In this document: one piece after another, positions 1 through 5,783 of the stretch
How positions within the stretch are numbered: position 1 is the first letter of the stretch
Layout of the letters: each line of letters opens with the position of its first letter
NCBI GenBank assembly: GCA_002343395.1
Contig: DDSN01000038.1
Span: 15,509-22,515 of the forward strand
Length of the DNA: 7,007 nt
Source of the DNA: Hyphomonadaceae bacterium UBA2389
GTDB lineage: Bacteria; Pseudomonadota; Alphaproteobacteria; Caulobacterales; Aquidulcibacteraceae
Direction: 5' to 3'
Translations under genes and position numbers: made by a program
The notes under the pieces: generated by a model
Databases searched by the model: none
What the model saw: only the letters and a program-made list of their open reading frames with translations
Told to the model about the DNA's origin: nothing

Positions 1-336
1 GCCTACTTCGAGTGCCTGCACGAACTGAAGCTGATCGTGGACCTGTTCTACGAAGGCGGCATTTCGAAGATGCACGACTTCATTTCCGAAACCGCGAAAT
101 ACGGCGCGGTCGTTTCAGGGCCGCGCGTGATCACGGAAGAAACCCGCGCGCGCATGCGCGAGGTCTTGAAGGACATTCAATCCGGGGCCTTCGCGCGCGA
201 TTGGATCCTCGAAAATCAGGCGGGCAAACCGCGTTACTCCGCCATGCTGAACGCGGATCGGCAGCACCCGATCGAAAAGACAGGCGCCGCCCTGCGCGCG
301 CGCATGGCTTGGCTGAAGTCGCCCACGAACGCCTGA
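1..336 (+). CDS. ilvC: Ketol-acid reductoisomerase, C-terminal part (5' end outside window)
   Basis: This is the last 111 codons of an open frame that runs in from the left edge. The product reduces and isomerises acetolactate or acetohydroxybutyrate with NADPH and Mg2+, in the cytoplasm, as the second common step of valine and isoleucine synthesis. The visible part is the knotted helical C-terminal domain. It opens with AYFECLHELKLIVDL, in which Glu4 and Glu8 of the fragment match the second pair of metal-binding acids of the family. The substrate-loop serine follows in the ISETAKYG segment, then VSGPRVI and GAFARDWILENQ. It ends with HPIEKTGAALRARMAWL, the usual C-terminus of the short (class I, about 330-340 residue) enzyme, plus a short tail. 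The stop is only 3 nt before ilvG, so the two are very likely co-transcribed. Leucine codons here are mostly CTG (7 of 9 by hand count), unlike ilvG. The identification is firm; only the N-terminal Rossmann domain is out of view. Confidence 0.96.
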   Translation, partial: AYFECLHELKLIVDLFYEGGISKMHDFISETAKYGAVVSGPRVITEETRARMREVLKDIQSGAFARDWILENQAGKPRYSAMLNADRQHPIEKTGAALRARMAWLKSPTNA

Positions 337-339
337 CCC

Positions 340-2043
340 ATGACCAGCGCCGCCGCCTCCCAAAACATCCAGGCAGACGCCGAACAGCTCACCGGCGCGC
401 GCCTCGTCGTGCAAGCGCTTGAGCGCGAAGGCGTTGAGGTCGTCTTCGGCTATCCTGGCGGCGCCATCATGCCGGTTTATGACGCCCTGACTCAGGCGCG
501 CTTCAGGCACATCCTCGTCCGTCACGAGCAAGCGGCGGCGTTCGCCGCGGACGCCTACGCGCGCGTGACCGGCAAGGCAGGCGTGTGCTTGGCGACATCG
601 GGGCCTGGCGCGACAAACCTCATCACCGGCATCGCCAACGCCATGATGGACTCAGCGCCTCTCGTCGCCATCACCGGCAACGTGGCTTCGCCGCTCATGG
701 GCACGGACGCATTCCAGGAGATCGACATCCTGGGCGTCACCCTGCCGATCGTGAAGCATTCCTGGATCGTGCGCGATCCCGCCGACATTCCCTCGATCTT
801 CGCCGAGGCGTTTCACGTCGCCCAGTCCGGGCGCCCGGGCCCGGTGTTGATCGATCTGCCCAAGGACGTGCAGTTCGCAAGCGTGCGCGCCCCGCGCATG
901 CCGCGTCGCGTCGCGCTCTACGCCGCAGCCGCTGATCCCGCTCAGATTCGCCGCGCGGAGTCCGCGATCAGCGCCGCGAAGAAGCCGCTTCTGTATGCCG
1001 GCGGCGGCGTTCGTATCGCGCGCGCCACCGGGCAGGTTCGCGATTTCGTACGCCGCACCGGCATTCCGGCGGTGTCCACACTGCAGGCGCAGGGCGTTAT
1101 CCCGAACGACTGGCCCGAGAGTTTGGGCATGCTCGGCATGCACGGCACACGCGCGGCGAACCAGGCCGTTCAAGAATGCGACCTGCTCATCGTGCTCGGC
1201 GCCCGTTTCGACGATCGCGCGACCGGGGCGCTCGCCAAGTTCGCGCCAAACGCGCGCGTGATCCACATCGATGTGGACGCCGCCGAGATCGGCAAACTGC
1301 GCGATGCGCACATTCCAATTTCAGGGGACATGAGCGCCGTCCTCGCCGCCATGAACCCGCGCCCGCCCGCTATCGCAGACTGGGCGGAGACATGCCACGC
1401 AGCCGCTATTGAACACGCCTACCGTTACGACGCGCCCGGAGAAGGCGTCTACGCGCCGGCGCTGTTGAAGGAGCTGTCCGAGCGCGCGGGCGAGGCGTTC
1501 GTCGCCGCCTGCGACGTCGGCCAGCACCAAATGTGGGCGGCCCAGCACTGCCGTTTTTCCGACCCGCGCGCGCACCTCACCTCAGGCGGGCTCGGCGCGA
1601 TGGGATACGGCCTGCCCGCTGGCATCGGCGCCAAGCTCGCGCAACCGGACGCGCACGTTTGCACCATCACGGGCGACGGTTCGTTCGCGATGAACATCCA
1701 GGAATTGGCGACGCTCAAACGCTACAATATCCCCTTGAAGATCGTGTTGCTCGACAACTCGATGCTCGGACTGGTGCGCCAGTGGCAGGAACTCTTCTTC
1801 GACCGCAACTTCAGCGAGGTCGACCTCTCTGACAATCCTGACTTCGTCGCTGTCGCCCAGGCGTTCGGCGTCGATGCGTTTCGAATTAGTCGGCGCGAGG
1901 AGGTCAGCGCCGGCATCGAGCGCCTGCTCGCCGCCGACGGCCCCTGCCTCGCGCATGTCATCATCGACCCGATGGCCAATGTCTGGCCGCTCGTTCCTCC
2001 TGGCAAAAGCAACGCCGAAATGATGTTCGGAGACAACATATGA
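340..2043 (+). CDS. ilvG: Acetolactate synthase II, large catalytic subunit
   Basis: The 567-residue ThDP- and FAD-dependent enzyme condenses pyruvate with pyruvate or 2-ketobutyrate, the first common step of branched-chain synthesis. Domain order is as expected. The N-terminal ThDP (PYR) domain has FGYPGGAIMPVYDAL at 36-50 and RHEQ at 61-64, where Glu63 is the catalytic Glu (Glu47 of E. coli AHAS II). FQEIDILG follows at 125-132. The central FAD-type domain is about 195-340, with GARFDDR at 287-293. The C-terminal PP domain has GDG at 445-447 and Asp472-Asn473 as the ThDP/Mg motif, with the DN found in IlvG rather than NN, and the herbicide-site Trp482 in VRQWQ. The C-terminal NVWPLVPPG (547-555) and YAPALLKELSER (371-382) are hallmarks of IlvG over IlvB/IlvI. 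The ATG at 340 has no clear Shine-Dalgarno but sits 3 nt after the ilvC stop, so coupling is likely. Compared with E. coli (548 residues) it has about 16 extra N-terminal residues, and I see no better internal start. Leucine codons favour CTC (23 of 45; CTG 13). Confidence 0.97.
   Translation: MTSAAASQNIQADAEQLTGARLVVQALEREGVEVVFGYPGGAIMPVYDALTQARFRHILVRHEQAAAFAADAYARVTGKAGVCLATSGPGATNLITGIANAMMDSAPLVAITGNVASPLMGTDAFQEIDILGVTLPIVKHSWIVRDPADIPSIFAEAFHVAQSGRPGPVLIDLPKDVQFASVRAPRMPRRVALYAAAADPAQIRRAESAISAAKKPLLYAGGGVRIARATGQVRDFVRRTGIPAVSTLQAQGVIPNDWPESLGMLGMHGTRAANQAVQECDLLIVLGARFDDRATGALAKFAPNARVIHIDVDAAEIGKLRDAHIPISGDMSAVLAAMNPRPPAIADWAETCHAAAIEHAYRYDAPGEGVYAPALLKELSERAGEAFVAACDVGQHQMWAAQHCRFSDPRAHLTSGGLGAMGYGLPAGIGAKLAQPDAHVCTITGDGSFAMNIQELATLKRYNIPLKIVLLDNSMLGLVRQWQELFFDRNFSEVDLSDNPDFVAVAQAFGVDAFRISRREEVSAGIERLLAADGPCLAHVIIDPMANVWPLVPPGKSNAEMMFGDNI
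2029..2032 (+). promoter_or_regulatory. Ribosome binding site for ilvM
   Basis: GGAG lies inside the last codons of ilvG, 7 nt before the ilvM ATG at 2040. Together with the ATGA overlap it supports coupled translation of the two subunits. Confidence 0.6.
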
Positions 2044-2309
2044 CGCAGACGTTCACGCTCCAGATTGACCGCGCCGAGGGATCGCTGCAGCGGCTGATTG
2101 GCCTCATTGAGCGTCGGGGCTTCCACATCGACCGGATGAGCGTCGCCGACGCCGGGCAACAACGCGAAGTTCGCTTGACGGTTCGGGCGCGCGACGAGGC
2201 CCGCTGCGTCGATGTGCTGGGACGCCAGATTGACAGGCTTGTGGGCGTGTCGCGCGAGCGATCTGTTTCGGAACCTTATCAAGAAGGGGCGGTCGTATGC
2301 ACGGCGTGA
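2040..2309 (+). CDS. ilvM: Acetolactate synthase II, small (ACT-domain) subunit
   Basis: This 89-residue protein matches E. coli IlvM (87 residues) in length and layout. It is a single ACT fold with a first strand FTLQIDR (5-11), helix SLQRLIGLIERRGFHIDRMSV (16-36) and strand REVRLTVRA, then a second helix CVDVLGRQIDRLVGV. There is no second domain, unlike the longer IlvN/IlvH subunits. It should bind the IlvG dimer and raise its activity. In E. coli the IlvG/IlvM enzyme is valine-insensitive; whether this one is cannot be read from the sequence. Its ATG overlaps the ilvG TGA as ATGA, with GGAG 7 nt upstream, so expression in fixed ratio to IlvG is likely. Its 3' end overlaps leuA by 13 nt. 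The identification rests on position, size and ACT-like pattern rather than on catalytic residues. Confidence 0.92.
   Translation: MTQTFTLQIDRAEGSLQRLIGLIERRGFHIDRMSVADAGQQREVRLTVRARDEARCVDVLGRQIDRLVGVSRERSVSEPYQEGAVVCTA
2284..2289 (+). promoter_or_regulatory. Ribosome binding site for leuA
   Basis: AAGGGG lies within ilvM, 7 nt before the ATG at 2297. It favours that ATG over the in-frame GTG at 2306, which would be 16 nt away although it forms a GTGA overlap with the ilvM stop. Confidence 0.6.
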
Positions 2310-3520
2310 TCCCCGGTCAGCGGGACCCAAACCGCGTCATCGTTTTCGACACGACGCTGCGAGACGGCGAACAGGCGCCCGGCTTTTCCATGAGCGCCGA
2401 AGCCAAGCTCGAGATGGCGCGCGCGCTCCGCGATCTGGGCGTGGACATTATCGAAGCCGGTTTCGCCGCCGCCTCGCCGGGCGACGAGGAAGCCGTGCGC
2501 ATTGTTTCTGGCGAAGTCGAAGGGCCGGTCTTTTGTTCGCTCTCGCGCGCAACCGAGAGCGACATCATCGCCGCTCACCGTGCGCTCTCCCATAACCGCC
2601 GCCGCCGCATTCATATTTTCCTCGGCACGAGCCCGATCCATCGCAAGGCCAAGTTCAATATGACGGCCGACGAGGTTTTGGCGCAGGCCATTCGGTCGGT
2701 GGAGTTCGCTCGTGAGCTCTTCGACGATATCGAGTTCTCCGCCGAGGACGCCATTCGCACGGAACCCGAATACCTTGGCGACGTGCTTGAGGCCGTCGCC
2801 GCCGCCGGCGCCACGACCCTTAACATTCCCGACACTGTCGGTTACGCAACCCCGGCCGAAATTCACGCGCTGTTCGCTAGCATTCATCGCCGCATCGCGC
2901 CGCGCTTTCCCGAAATAATTCTCTCCGCGCACTGCCACGATGACCTTGGCATGGCGGTGGCCAACACGCTCTCGGCGGTGCAGGCGGGCGCGCGGCAGGT
3001 CGAGGTCGCGATCAACGGAATCGGCGAGCGCGCCGGAAACTGCGCCTTGGAGGAAGTCGTCATGGCGCTGCGCACGCGCGCCGACCAGTTCGGACTCACG
3101 ACCGGCGTGGACACGACAAAGCTCGTGAGCACCAGCCGTTTGCTGAGCGCGCTGACAGAGTCGCACGTGCCGCGCAACAAGGCCATCGTCGGCGTCAACG
3201 CCTTCGCGCACGAGGCGGGCATCCATCAGCACGGCGTCCTCGTCGATGCGCGCACCTATGAAATCATGCTGCCGCAGGATGTGGGCTTCGATGGAACGAG
3301 TTTTGTGCTGGGCAAGCACTCAGGGCGCCACGCCGTCGCCAAACGCGCCGCCGTTCTCGGCCATGAGTTGCACGGCAATGCCTTGAACGTGGTCTTCCGT
3401 GGCTTCAAGCAGCGCGCCGACGAGATCGGGGAAATCGACGACGCCGAATTGTTGGCGATCATTCGCGCGGCGCTTGAAGAACATGCGGAGGAAGGAGATC
3501 GCCGTGTCGCCGTCTCCTAG
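2297..3520 (+). CDS. leuA: 2-Isopropylmalate synthase, short form lacking the regulatory domain
   Basis: The product condenses acetyl-CoA with 2-ketoisovalerate, the committed step of leucine synthesis. The TIM-barrel catalytic domain is complete. FDTTLRDGEQAPG at 17-29 carries metal ligand Asp18 and catalytic Arg22. EAGF is at 53-56 and NIPDTVGY at 176-183. HCHDDLG at 212-218 carries metal ligands His212 and His214. GIGERAGN at 241-248 carries metal ligand Asn248. FAHEAGIHQHG at 303-313 and LGKHSGRHA at 338-346 follow, then the helical linker subdomain to about 395. The protein then ends at 407 residues. E. coli LeuA has 523, the extra part being the leucine-binding regulatory domain. No trace of that domain follows, because leuC begins 17 nt before the leuA stop. 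The close likeness to proteobacterial LeuA and the leucine-operon setting argue against homocitrate or citramalate synthase, which also have shorter or related barrels. Leucine codons are CTC 12, CTG 8, TTG 7 and CTT 5 of 32. Confidence 0.93.
   Translation: MHGVIPGQRDPNRVIVFDTTLRDGEQAPGFSMSAEAKLEMARALRDLGVDIIEAGFAAASPGDEEAVRIVSGEVEGPVFCSLSRATESDIIAAHRALSHNRRRRIHIFLGTSPIHRKAKFNMTADEVLAQAIRSVEFARELFDDIEFSAEDAIRTEPEYLGDVLEAVAAAGATTLNIPDTVGYATPAEIHALFASIHRRIAPRFPEIILSAHCHDDLGMAVANTLSAVQAGARQVEVAINGIGERAGNCALEEVVMALRTRADQFGLTTGVDTTKLVSTSRLLSALTESHVPRNKAIVGVNAFAHEAGIHQHGVLVDARTYEIMLPQDVGFDGTSFVLGKHSGRHAVAKRAAVLGHELHGNALNVVFRGFKQRADEIGEIDDAELLAIIRAALEEHAEEGDRRVAVS
3492..3497 (+). promoter_or_regulatory. 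Ribosome binding site that fixes the leuC start
   Basis: AAGGAG, within the purine run GAGGAAGGAG at 3488-3497, lies 6 nt before the GTG at 3504. This is the strongest Shine-Dalgarno in the window. It selects GTG 3504 over the in-frame ATG at 3483, which lies upstream of it. The site is inside the last codons of leuA. Confidence 0.75.
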
Positions 3521-4910
3521 GACCTTATTCGATAAGGTGTGGGACGCGCATATCGTCTCGCCGGAGAGAGAGGACGCTCCCGCGATTCTCTACATTGACC
3601 TCCATCTCGTGCATGAGGTCACCAGTCCGCAGGCGTTCGCCGAACTCAAGCAACGGGGGCTACGGGTACGCCAACCGCAGCGCACCTACGCCACGCTCGA
3701 CCACTCCACGCCGACGCGGCCGCCAGACGCGGCTGGGCGGCGCCCCTACATCACGCCGGCCGCCGAGGCGCAGGTGGAAACGTTGCGGCGAAACTGCGCC
3801 GGCTACGGCATTCCCCTGGCCGATTGGGACAGTCCCGACCGCGGCGTCGTCCATGTGATGGCGCCGGAACTAGGCCTCACCCAACCCGGCATGACCGTGG
3901 TTTGCGGCGATAGCCACACCGCAACGCATGGCGCCTTTGGCGCGCTCGCTTTCGGTATTGGCACCTCGGAGGTCGCGCACGTGCTGGCCACACAGTGCCT
4001 ACTCCAACACAAACCCAAGCGTATGCGGGTGACCGTGTCTGGAGCGCTTCAGCCTGGCGTGAGCGCCAAGGATCTCACGCTCGCCGTGATCGCTCGTTTG
4101 GGTTTCGGCGGCGGGTCTGGATACGTCATCGAATATGCTGGCGAAGCGATCGCCGCACTCGACATGGAGCAGCGCATGACGCTGTGCAACATGTCGATCG
4201 AAGCCGGCGCGCGCTGCGGCCTGGTCGCGCCGGACGAGGTTACTTTTGACTATCTGCGGGGTCGCCAATTGGCGCCGCAGGGTCCTGAGTACGACGCGGC
4301 TGTAGCGAGATGGCGCCAGTTGGCGACCGATGATGGAGCGACGTTTGATCGTGTCGTTCGCATTGCAGCGGCAGACATCAAACCGACCATCACCTGGGGG
4401 ACGCATCCGGGCATGGGCGCGGCAATCGACGAGCGGGTACCTGCATGCGACGATGCCCAATTGGTCAAGGCGCGCGCCTACATGGGCTTTGCTCCGGACG
4501 AGGCGTTGATCGGCCATCCGGTCGACGTCGTGTTCGTCGGCTCGTGCACCAACGGTCGCTTGTCGGATCTACGCGCGACGGCTGCCGTGCTGCGCGGCCG
4601 CAAGGTGCATCCGCGCGTGCGCATGCTGGTGGTGCCGGGCTCCGACGCGGTCAAGCGCGACGCCGAGGCCGAGGGCCTGCATGAGGTGTTCACTGCCGCC
4701 GGCGCCGAGTGGCGCCAGCCGGGTTGCTCGATGTGCATCGCCATGAACGGCGACCTCGTCGCACCCGGCCAGACCGCCGTCAGCACCAGCAACCGCAACT
4801 TCGAAGGCCGCCAGGGCAAGGGAGCGCGCACCGTGCTTGCCAGCCCGGCGACCGCGGCGGCGAGCGCGATTGCGGGGGCGATTGCCGATCCGCGCGCCCT
4901 GATGGCGTGA
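3504..4910 (+). CDS. leuC: 3-Isopropylmalate dehydratase, large subunit
   Basis: LeuC, with LeuD, isomerises 2-isopropylmalate to 3-isopropylmalate using a [4Fe-4S] cluster. From GTG 3504 it has 468 residues, against 466 in E. coli. The aconitase-family landmarks are all present: LFDKVWDAH (8-16), DLHLVHEVTSPQAF (32-45), CGDSHTATHGAFG (134-146) and GIGTSEVAHVLATQ (151-164). MEQRMTLCNMSIEAGAR (221-237) and GSCTNGR (346-352) follow. The cluster cysteines are Cys348, Cys408 and Cys411, the latter two in PGCSMC, and STSNRNFEGRQG (427-438) ends the set. The start overlaps leuA by 17 nt. The stretch at about 50-90, between the DHSTP motif and its surroundings, is the least typical. Leucine codon choice changes within the gene: residues 1-219 have 11 CTC and 2 CTG of 20, while residues 220-468 have 1 CTC and 7 CTG of 15. 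The change falls at the highly conserved 221-237 segment, a plausible recombination point. The function is secure; a mosaic origin is inference. Confidence 0.97.
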   Translation: MSPSPRTLFDKVWDAHIVSPEREDAPAILYIDLHLVHEVTSPQAFAELKQRGLRVRQPQRTYATLDHSTPTRPPDAAGRRPYITPAAEAQVETLRRNCAGYGIPLADWDSPDRGVVHVMAPELGLTQPGMTVVCGDSHTATHGAFGALAFGIGTSEVAHVLATQCLLQHKPKRMRVTVSGALQPGVSAKDLTLAVIARLGFGGGSGYVIEYAGEAIAALDMEQRMTLCNMSIEAGARCGLVAPDEVTFDYLRGRQLAPQGPEYDAAVARWRQLATDDGATFDRVVRIAAADIKPTITWGTHPGMGAAIDERVPACDDAQLVKARAYMGFAPDEALIGHPVDVVFVGSCTNGRLSDLRATAAVLRGRKVHPRVRMLVVPGSDAVKRDAEAEGLHEVFTAAGAEWRQPGCSMCIAMNGDLVAPGQTAVSTSNRNFEGRQGKGARTVLASPATAAASAIAGAIADPRALMA

Positions 4911-4922
4911 CGTCAAAAGACT

Positions 4923-5048
4923 TTGTCCGCAAAGGACGCAAAGAACGCAAAGGAAAGCAGAGCATCAAACAGGCGTTCGGCAGGTACTCGCGATAGTCCA
5001 TTCGCGAAACTGGCTCTTCTTTGCGTCCTTTGCGTCCTTTGCGGACAA
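4923..5048 (+). repeat. Long inverted repeat with 9-mer tandem arms, leuC-leuD gap
   Basis: The arms at 4923-4957 and 5014-5048 are 35 nt each and complementary at 32 of 35 positions, with a 56-nt centre. Each arm is itself three tandem copies of a 9-mer. CGCAAAGGA, CGCAAAGAA and CGCAAAGGA lie at 4928-4954, and the complement-type units TTCTTTGCG, TCCTTTGCG and TCCTTTGCG at 5017-5043. The outer ends are TTGTC and GACAA. In the operon mRNA this would form a long hairpin between the leuC stop (12 nt upstream) and the leuD start. No T-run follows, so it does not look like a classical terminator. It could be a mobile palindromic element, an mRNA stabiliser or a processing site. It encodes no protein that I can support. 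Confidence 0.88.
4988..5007. repeat. Small TCGCGA stem-loop inside the leuC-leuD element
   Basis: TCGCGA at 4988-4993 pairs with TCGCGA at 5002-5007 across an 8-nt loop. It lies in the centre of the larger inverted repeat and would form the tip hairpin if the long arms pair. Confidence 0.5.
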
Positions 5049-5073
5049 GAATGCACTTCACCGCGCCCAGCCA

Positions 5074-5079
5074 AAGGGA
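5074..5079 (+). promoter_or_regulatory. Ribosome binding site for leuD
   Basis: AAGGGA lies 6 nt before the ATG at 5086, giving leuD its own initiation signal. That fits a gene separated from leuC by 175 nt and so not translationally coupled. Confidence 0.6.
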
Positions 5080-5085
5080 CCCACG

Positions 5086-5658
5086 ATGCGCCCGATCACC
5101 AAGATCCAATCGACCACCCTGGTCCTGCCGCAAGAAAACATCGACACCGACCAGATCATTCCGGCGCGGTTTCTGACGACGACGGAACGTACGGGCCTCG
5201 GGCGTGCGGCGTTCTACGACTGGCGCTATGACGGCGCTGGCGCTGAGCGCGCCGACAGTGTGCTCAACGATCCGGACAGCAAGCGTCATGCGATTCTTGT
5301 CGCCGGGCGCAATTTCGCCTGCGGTTCCTCGCGCGAACACGCGCCGTGGGCGCTGCTCGATTACGGCTTCCAGGCGGTGATCTCCAGCGAAATAGCAGAC
5401 ATCTTCCGTTCCAACGCGCTGAAGAACGGCCTCGTCGCCATCGTGCTGGCGCCCGACAAACACGCCGAGCTGCTGGCGCGCCCCGGAATCGAGCTCACCA
5501 TCGACCTGGAATCGATGAGCATCAGCGGACCGGATGGCTGGCACGCCGAGTTCACGTTGGATGCCTTTTCGCGCCGCTGCCTGATGATGGGCGTCGATCA
5601 GCTGGGGTATCTGCTGGCGCAGCGGCCAGCAATCGAGCAGTACGAGGCAGGCGCGTAG
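5086..5658 (+). CDS. leuD: 3-Isopropylmalate dehydratase, small subunit
   Basis: LeuD is the swivelling domain that completes the LeuC active site. It has 190 residues, against 201 in E. coli. Family landmarks are NIDTDQIIPARFL (18-30), RTGLG (35-39), YDWRY (44-48), and GRNFACGSSREHAPWALLDYGF at 74-95. The GSSREH core holds the serine and arginine that bind the substrate carboxylate. ADIFRSNALKNG (104-115) follows, and the fold closes with FTLDAFSRRCLMMGVDQLG. The C-terminal tail is somewhat shorter than in enterobacteria. ATG 5086 has AAGGGA 6 nt upstream and gives the conserved N-terminus. The TAG stop (5656-5658) is part of the first four bases of the palindromic repeat that follows, so the native C-terminus may have been reset when that repeat arrived. 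Leucine codons are CTG-rich (13 of 20), as in leuB. The identification is certain. Confidence 0.97.
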   Translation: MRPITKIQSTTLVLPQENIDTDQIIPARFLTTTERTGLGRAAFYDWRYDGAGAERADSVLNDPDSKRHAILVAGRNFACGSSREHAPWALLDYGFQAVISSEIADIFRSNALKNGLVAIVLAPDKHAELLARPGIELTIDLESMSISGPDGWHAEFTLDAFSRRCLMMGVDQLGYLLAQRPAIEQYEAGA

Positions 5659-5732
5659 GTTGGGCAAGAGCGCAGCGATGCCCAACCCGCAAGCTGCGCC
5701 GTTGGGCACGGCTGCGCCTTAGCCCAACCTAC
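5655..5732. repeat. 78-nt palindromic (REP-like) repeat, leuD-leuB gap
   Basis: The arms at 5655-5686 and 5701-5732 are complementary at 27 of 32 positions around a 14-nt loop. The outer 11 bases are a perfect inverted pair: GTAGGTTGGGC at 5655-5665 and GCCCAACCTAC at 5722-5732. Inner pairs are GCGCAGC (5670-5676) with GCTGCGC (5711-5717), and GCCCAAC (5680-5686) with GTTGGGC (5701-5707). GTTGGGC-type motifs thus occur four times in alternating orientation. The form resembles dispersed palindromic repeats of proteobacterial genomes; I cannot check copy number. The TAG within its first bases ends leuD. Confidence 0.85.
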
Positions 5733-5767
5733 AACCGCATCGCGACGCGCAGGTCGCCCCTACAACA
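5733..5767. repeat. Second short repeat-like segment next to the palindrome
   Basis: Directly after the 78-nt palindrome lies a GC-rich piece with a GCGAC (5742-5746) / GTCGC (5753-5757) stem and a 6-nt loop, ending in GCCCCTACAAC. CCTACAAC occurs at 5728-5735, across the junction, and again at 5759-5766, so this segment is bracketed by an 8-nt direct repeat. This may be a second family of dispersed repeat inserted beside the first, but no second copy is in the window. Confidence 0.45.
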
Positions 5768-5783
5768 ACCAGATCCCGACCCC

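Noticed and set aside
2279..3319. Long reverse-strand open frame opposite leuA (346 codons)
   Set aside because: It mirrors a strongly coding, high-GC gene on the other strand. Its translation is low in complexity, rich in Arg, Gly and His, and has no recognisable motif.
3399..3503. Earlier LeuC starts (3399, or ATG 3483)
   Set aside because: The upstream residues are not LeuC-like, and the strong AAGGAG at 3492-3497 is spaced correctly only for GTG 3504.
3480..3525. Frameshift hiding the LeuA regulatory domain
   Set aside because: leuC coding sequence starts at once in another frame, leaving no room for about 120 residues. The domain is absent, not out of frame.
4923..5048. Rho-independent terminator after leuC
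   Set aside because: The stem is long but the loop is 56 nt and no T-run follows the right arm (it ends GACAAGAATG). leuD and leuB lie downstream in the same direction.
5346..5783. N-terminal extension of LeuB by 146 residues
   Set aside because: The frame is open through leuD and the repeat, but that part is Arg-rich noise. The conserved LeuB N-terminus begins at ATG 5784.
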